Assembly (NCBI GenBank): GCA_023428905.1
Contig: JAEYWP010000004.1
Coordinates: forward strand, 1-64,000
Direction of reading: 5' to 3'
Origin: Verrucomicrobiota bacterium
GTDB lineage: Bacteria; Verrucomicrobiota; Verrucomicrobiia; Opitutales; Opitutaceae
DNA length: 64,000 nt
Shown: piece after piece, positions 60,786 through 64,000 of the stretch
How the letters are laid out: every line of letters begins with the position of its first letter
Numbering within the stretch: the first letter of the stretch is position 1
The notes under the pieces: generated by a model
Told to the model about the DNA's origin: nothing
What the model saw: only the letters and a program-made list of their open reading frames with translations
The model's database searches: none
Position numbers and translations under genes: made by a program

Positions 60786-60918
60786 GCGGGTTGCCGTCCG
60801 GGCTTCCAATGCCCATCGTTTGGCCGTCCGTCTTGCGCCGTCGTGGAGCCGCCCGGAATCACTCCGGGCGCAGTCCCGCGACGGTGCGCCCTTTTTAGCC
60901 ACGACCCGCCTATCTTCC

Positions 60919-62046
60919 ATGCCGCCGACCAAGGCCCAACGCGAACAGTGCCATCAGCCGCGCCCGGACTGGGTTCCGGACGACGCCGGACCCGCCTTTG
61001 CCACCTGGGTGCTGGAGGGCGTTAATCCCTCCGGGATCATGCGGCACGTGGAGGCGCCCCCGCGGCGTCGGACGCTGACCCTCGATGACTACGTGGATGG
61101 TATCAAGCGTCGGGATACAACAATCCTCGCCCGCGCCATCACCCTGGTGGAAAGCAACGCCCCCGCCCACCAGGAGCTCGGCCAGCAGCTGCTCGCGCGG
61201 ATCATGCCGATGACGGGTGCCGCCATGCGGGTCGGCATCACCGGCATTCCCGGCGTGGGCAAAAGCACGTTCATCGAGGCGCTCGGCTCGCGCCTGTGCG
61301 AAAAGGGCAGGCGGGTCGCCGTCCTCGCGGTCGATCCGTCCAGCACCCTGACCGGTGGCAGCATCTTGGCAGACAAGATGCGGATGGAGAAATTGTCGCG
61401 CCAGATCGGTGCCTTCATCCGCCCGTCCCCGTCCGGCGGCTCCCTCGGCGGCGTGGCCCGCAAGAGCCGCGAGGCCCTCCTGCTCTGTGAGGCGGCGGGG
61501 TATGACGTGGTCATCGTCGAGACGGTGGGCGTGGGCCAGAACGAGGTGACGGTCCGCTCGATGGTCGACTGTTTTGTCGTCCTGATGATCGCCGGTGCCG
61601 GCGATGAGATGCAGGGAATGAAGAAGGGTGTGATCGAGCTTGCCGACCTGCTCGTGGTGAACAAGGCCGACGGCGACAACAAACTCCGGGCCATGGCGGC
61701 GCGCGCGGAGATGTTGCGCGTCCTTCAATTTCTCAAACCCGCCACGGAAGGCTGGGCCACGCCGGCGATCCTGGCTTCCGCCCTGAGCGGTGAGGGCGTG
61801 GAAGACGTGTGGAAGAACGTGGAGGACTTTTTCCGCACCACCCGGATGGGAGGCGTGCTCGACCAGCGCCGGCGTTCGCAAGCCGTGGCGTGGATGCACG
61901 CCTTGGTCAGCGAGGCCCTGCTGACAGACTTTTATCAGGCACCGGGCGTGAAGGAGAAACAGCCCGAGATCGAGCGCGCGGTGGCCGACGGCCTCCTGCC
62001 CGCGCTTGCGGCCGCACGCCAGCTCCTCGCCAGCGCGAAGGGCTAG
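60919..62046 (+). CDS. meaB: MeaB-type G-protein chaperone of methylmalonyl-CoA mutase
   Basis: A 375-residue GTPase of the MeaB/ArgK family that guards cofactor loading of methylmalonyl-CoA mutase. It has VGITGIPGVGKSTFIEALG (Walker A, about 109-116), VAVLAVDPSSTLTGGSILAD, GYDVVIVETVGVGQNEVTVR and the NKADGDN base-recognition motif. The N-terminal helices (YVDGIKRRDTTILARAITLV) are the usual dimer part. The ATG at 60919 follows a 220-bp gap from mutB. The older name argK reflects a misassignment to arginine transport. Confidence 0.96.
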   Translation: MPPTKAQREQCHQPRPDWVPDDAGPAFATWVLEGVNPSGIMRHVEAPPRRRTLTLDDYVDGIKRRDTTILARAITLVESNAPAHQELGQQLLARIMPMTGAAMRVGITGIPGVGKSTFIEALGSRLCEKGRRVAVLAVDPSSTLTGGSILADKMRMEKLSRQIGAFIRPSPSGGSLGGVARKSREALLLCEAAGYDVVIVETVGVGQNEVTVRSMVDCFVVLMIAGAGDEMQGMKKGVIELADLLVVNKADGDNKLRAMAARAEMLRVLQFLKPATEGWATPAILASALSGEGVEDVWKNVEDFFRTTRMGGVLDQRRRSQAVAWMHALVSEALLTDFYQAPGVKEKQPEIERAVADGLLPALAAARQLLASAKG

Positions 62047-62095
62047 GCTGCGGCGTTGCCGAGGGGGCGCTTCGGGCTTTGGTTCGTTGCGTACC

Positions 62096-63370
62096 ATGAC
62101 CCCGCCGTTCAACCTGCTCTGGATCGTCACCACCCAATGGCGGGCCCAGGCGTGCGGTTATGCGGGGGATCCCGACGCCCGGACGCCCAACCTGGATCGC
62201 CTGGCGTCGCGGACGTTGCACTACACCCAGGCGGTGACGCCGCACCCGTTTGGACCTTTCGCGCGCGCCGCCCTCCTCACGGGCGTTCCGTCTCCCGAAA
62301 ATGGCGTACGGGACTATTACGACCCGCTGCCGCCCCACACGGAAACCGTCGCCCACACTTTTGGCCGGATGGGTTACCGCACTGCCTTTTTTGGCAAATG
62401 GCACCTTGGCCCGCGAGACCGCTCCGCGCCGCTGGTGGGCGAGGCACACGCACGCACGGTCGTCCCTCCCGAACACCGCGGCGGCTTCCAGTTCTGGGAG
62501 GGGTTTGAGGGCGGCTTTGTCCTCAACCATCCCTGGCTGCACGGTACCCGGCTGCCGGAGCCGCAACAGTTTTCCGGATACCAGAGCGACGTAGTGTGCG
62601 AGCGCGCCGCCGCCTGGATCGCGGAGCATACCGGGGGACCTCCGGCGACGGACGAGAGCCGCCCGGTGCGACCGTGGTTTTGTTGCGTCAGCCTCGAGCC
62701 ACCGCACCCGCCGTACGATCAGGCGCCCGGCGCCGCTCAGCCCTCGCCCCAGGCCCTGGCACTGCGCGCGAACGTGCCGCGCGGTGGCGCGGTCGAACAG
62801 CAGGCGCGGCGTGAACTTGCCGGTTATTACGCGCACATCCGCGAGACCGATCGCGCGGTGGGCGACCTGCTCGATCGGGTCGACCCCGCGCGGACCGTCA
62901 TCGTGTTCACCTCGGCCCATGGGGACATGCACGGCTCCCACGGGCTCTTCCGCAAGGGCTGGCCGCATGAGGAGAGCGTGCGCGTGCCGCTCCTCGTCAG
63001 CCTGCCAGGCTCGCCGGGCGGCGCGCGCGAAGAGCTGGTGACCCTCGGCGATCTGGCAGGGTTGAGTGCCGCCTGGATTGCGGGCCGGGACCTGCGCGTC
63101 ACCCGCACCGCGGCCGCCCTGGGCATGCCCAGCGTGGTGAATCTCCCGCACCAGTGCGACCGGGCCTGGCGGGGACTGCGCAGCGCGACGCGCAAGCTGG
63201 TGCTGAATCCTGACGGTTCGCCGTGGTTGTTTTTCGATCTCGCGCAGGACCCACTCGAGGAGACCAATCTCGTGGGAGATCCCGCGTGGACGGCGGAGGT
63301 TCAGGGCTTTTCCGCCATAGTCCAGAGCGGTCCCGCAGCCAGCGTCACGGGACGGAGACCAGGCGAATAG
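62096..63370 (+). CDS. Sulfatase-fold protein lacking the catalytic residues
   Basis: A 424-residue member of the sulfatase/alkaline-phosphatase superfamily by overall pattern: PFNLLWIVTTQWRAQACGYA, GDPDARTPNLDRLASR, GYRTAFFGKWHLGPRD, HGDMHGSHGLFRKGWPHEES and LFFDLAQDPLEETNLVGDP. The active-site residues are missing. The N-terminal metal-binding Asp is replaced (VTTQ where MTDQ stands). The CxPSR box that yields formylglycine is replaced by PFGPFAR, with no Cys or Ser. In TSAHGDMHG the usual Asp before His275 is Ala274. No signal peptide is visible. It is either an inactive relative or performs another function. It begins 49 bp after meaB. Confidence 0.85.
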   Translation: MTPPFNLLWIVTTQWRAQACGYAGDPDARTPNLDRLASRTLHYTQAVTPHPFGPFARAALLTGVPSPENGVRDYYDPLPPHTETVAHTFGRMGYRTAFFGKWHLGPRDRSAPLVGEAHARTVVPPEHRGGFQFWEGFEGGFVLNHPWLHGTRLPEPQQFSGYQSDVVCERAAAWIAEHTGGPPATDESRPVRPWFCCVSLEPPHPPYDQAPGAAQPSPQALALRANVPRGGAVEQQARRELAGYYAHIRETDRAVGDLLDRVDPARTVIVFTSAHGDMHGSHGLFRKGWPHEESVRVPLLVSLPGSPGGAREELVTLGDLAGLSAAWIAGRDLRVTRTAAALGMPSVVNLPHQCDRAWRGLRSATRKLVLNPDGSPWLFFDLAQDPLEETNLVGDPAWTAEVQGFSAIVQSGPAASVTGRRPGE

Positions 63371-63397
63371 ACGGCGGGCCGACGGCCGTACCGGCGA

Positions 63398-64000
63398 TCA
63401 GCTGCCGTCCGCCCGTGCGTGCGACGCGCTGCTGCCGAGGGAGAAGTGCCGGCGGATGGTGTGGGCGATGTCGACCAGTTTGACCGGCTTGGTGATGTAG
63501 TCGTCCATCCCGGCCGCGAGGCATTGTTCGCGGTCGCCGTTCATCGCGTTGGCAGTGAGGGCGACGATCTTGGGCTGGCGATCGGCCGGCACGGTGAGGC
63601 GGATCTGCCGCGTCGTCTCCAATCCGTCCATCCCGGGCATCTGCAGGTCCATGAGGACGAGTTGATACGCCCCCGCCGTCACCTGCTTCAGCGCATCGGC
63701 GCCGGTGGCGACCACGTCGGCCCGATAGCCCAATCGCTCGAGGTAGCGCAGGGCCACCTTCTGGTTCACGAGGTTGTCCTCCACCAAGAGGATCGAAAGC
63801 GGAAGTTCGTTGGCCAGGACGCGGGCGTCGGACGAGACCACAAACGGCGGGAGACTGTCGACCGGGGCATCGGCGAGCGATTGCAGTCCGCGCACGAGCC
63901 CGTGCGTGCGGAGCGGCTTGACCGCGGTCGCGACCGCGCGCCGGCCGGCAAAAAATTCGAGATGGGGCCGGGATTGCCCGGTGACGACCAGGAGCAGGAG
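63398..64000 (-). CDS. Hybrid histidine kinase, C-terminal receiver part (runs off the window)
   Basis: The visible part reads without a stop from the window end and comprises two receiver-like regions. The first, at the right edge (VVTGQSRPHLEFFAGRRAVA, TAVKPLRTHG), is the end of a receiver. The second (residues visible from about 63800 leftward) is complete: LSILLVEDNLVNQKVALRYL with the acidic pair, YQLVLMDLQMPGMDGLETTR with the phospho-acceptor Asp, IVALTANAMNGDREQCLAAG and MDDYITKPVKL with the conserved Lys. This is the C-terminal layout of BarA/EvgS-like hybrid kinases with two receivers. Sensor and kinase domains lie beyond the window. Confidence 0.9.
   Translation of the reverse strand, partial: LLLLVVTGQSRPHLEFFAGRRAVATAVKPLRTHGLVRGLQSLADAPVDSLPPFVVSSDARVLANELPLSILLVEDNLVNQKVALRYLERLGYRADVVATGADALKQVTAGAYQLVLMDLQMPGMDGLETTRQIRLTVPADRQPKIVALTANAMNGDREQCLAAGMDDYITKPVKLVDIAHTIRRHFSLGSSASHARADGS

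Overview
The window looks like chromosomal DNA from a GC-rich Verrucomicrobiota, most probably the Opitutales/Opitutaceae. The evidence is an outer-membrane TonB-dependent receptor with the 'LTPFEVSA' segment typical of that group, several giant VCBS/FG-GAP proteins, and a complete succinate/methylmalonyl-CoA to propionate pathway driven by a sodium-pumping decarboxylase. The assignment rests on protein character only; no database was searched.

Positions 1 to about 9550 are an accessory island. From left to right it holds a 5'-truncated IS66 transposase, a leftward trio (a phosphorothioation-associated putative methyltransferase, a MbcA/ParS/Xre-like regulator and a small PD-(D/E)XK-like protein), an excisionase-like HTH protein, a short RadC/JAB protein, an AbiE-type toxin-antitoxin pair, and a tyrosine integrase. 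The integrase lies beside the 3' half of a tRNA-Met(CAT) gene followed by that tRNA's terminator. This marks the right-hand attachment site; the intact tRNA should lie left of the window.

From 9.9 to 16.7 kb is core genome: rpsB-tsf, a DUF983 protein, tRNA-Ser(CGA), a repeat-bearing intergenic stretch and a 1219-residue TonB-dependent receptor. From 16.9 to 32.5 kb two divergent operons share about 116 bp of intergenic DNA. Leftward are a GT-C-like membrane protein, an FG-GAP lipoprotein and a TPR protein. Rightward are two tandem VCBS/ASPIC-UnbV paralogues of about 1120 residues and a beta-propeller sensor histidine kinase, all start/stop overlapped. This looks like a surface or periplasmic sensing and adhesion system without an obvious described counterpart.

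From 32.5 to 49.8 kb are housekeeping and signalling genes: ppk1, a DUF4112 protein, htpG, an ECF sigma factor, a coiled-coil protein, a NarL-type kinase/regulator pair with two divergent stand-alone receivers, a PIN-PhoH ATPase, peptide deformylase, an unknown membrane/coiled-coil pair and a monofunctional biotin ligase.

From 49.8 to 62.0 kb is the propionate module. Leftward from a central promoter region run epimerase, carboxyltransferase (MmdA-type), a small OadG-type subunit, the biotin carrier, a 42-codon membrane peptide, and two beta subunits with a second OadG-type subunit between them; the biotin ligase lies downstream in the same direction. Rightward run both methylmalonyl-CoA mutase subunits and the MeaB GTPase. 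Together they convert succinyl-CoA to (S)-methylmalonyl-CoA and then propionyl-CoA while exporting Na+. The window ends with a sulfatase-fold protein lacking its catalytic residues and the C-terminal receiver of a hybrid histidine kinase.
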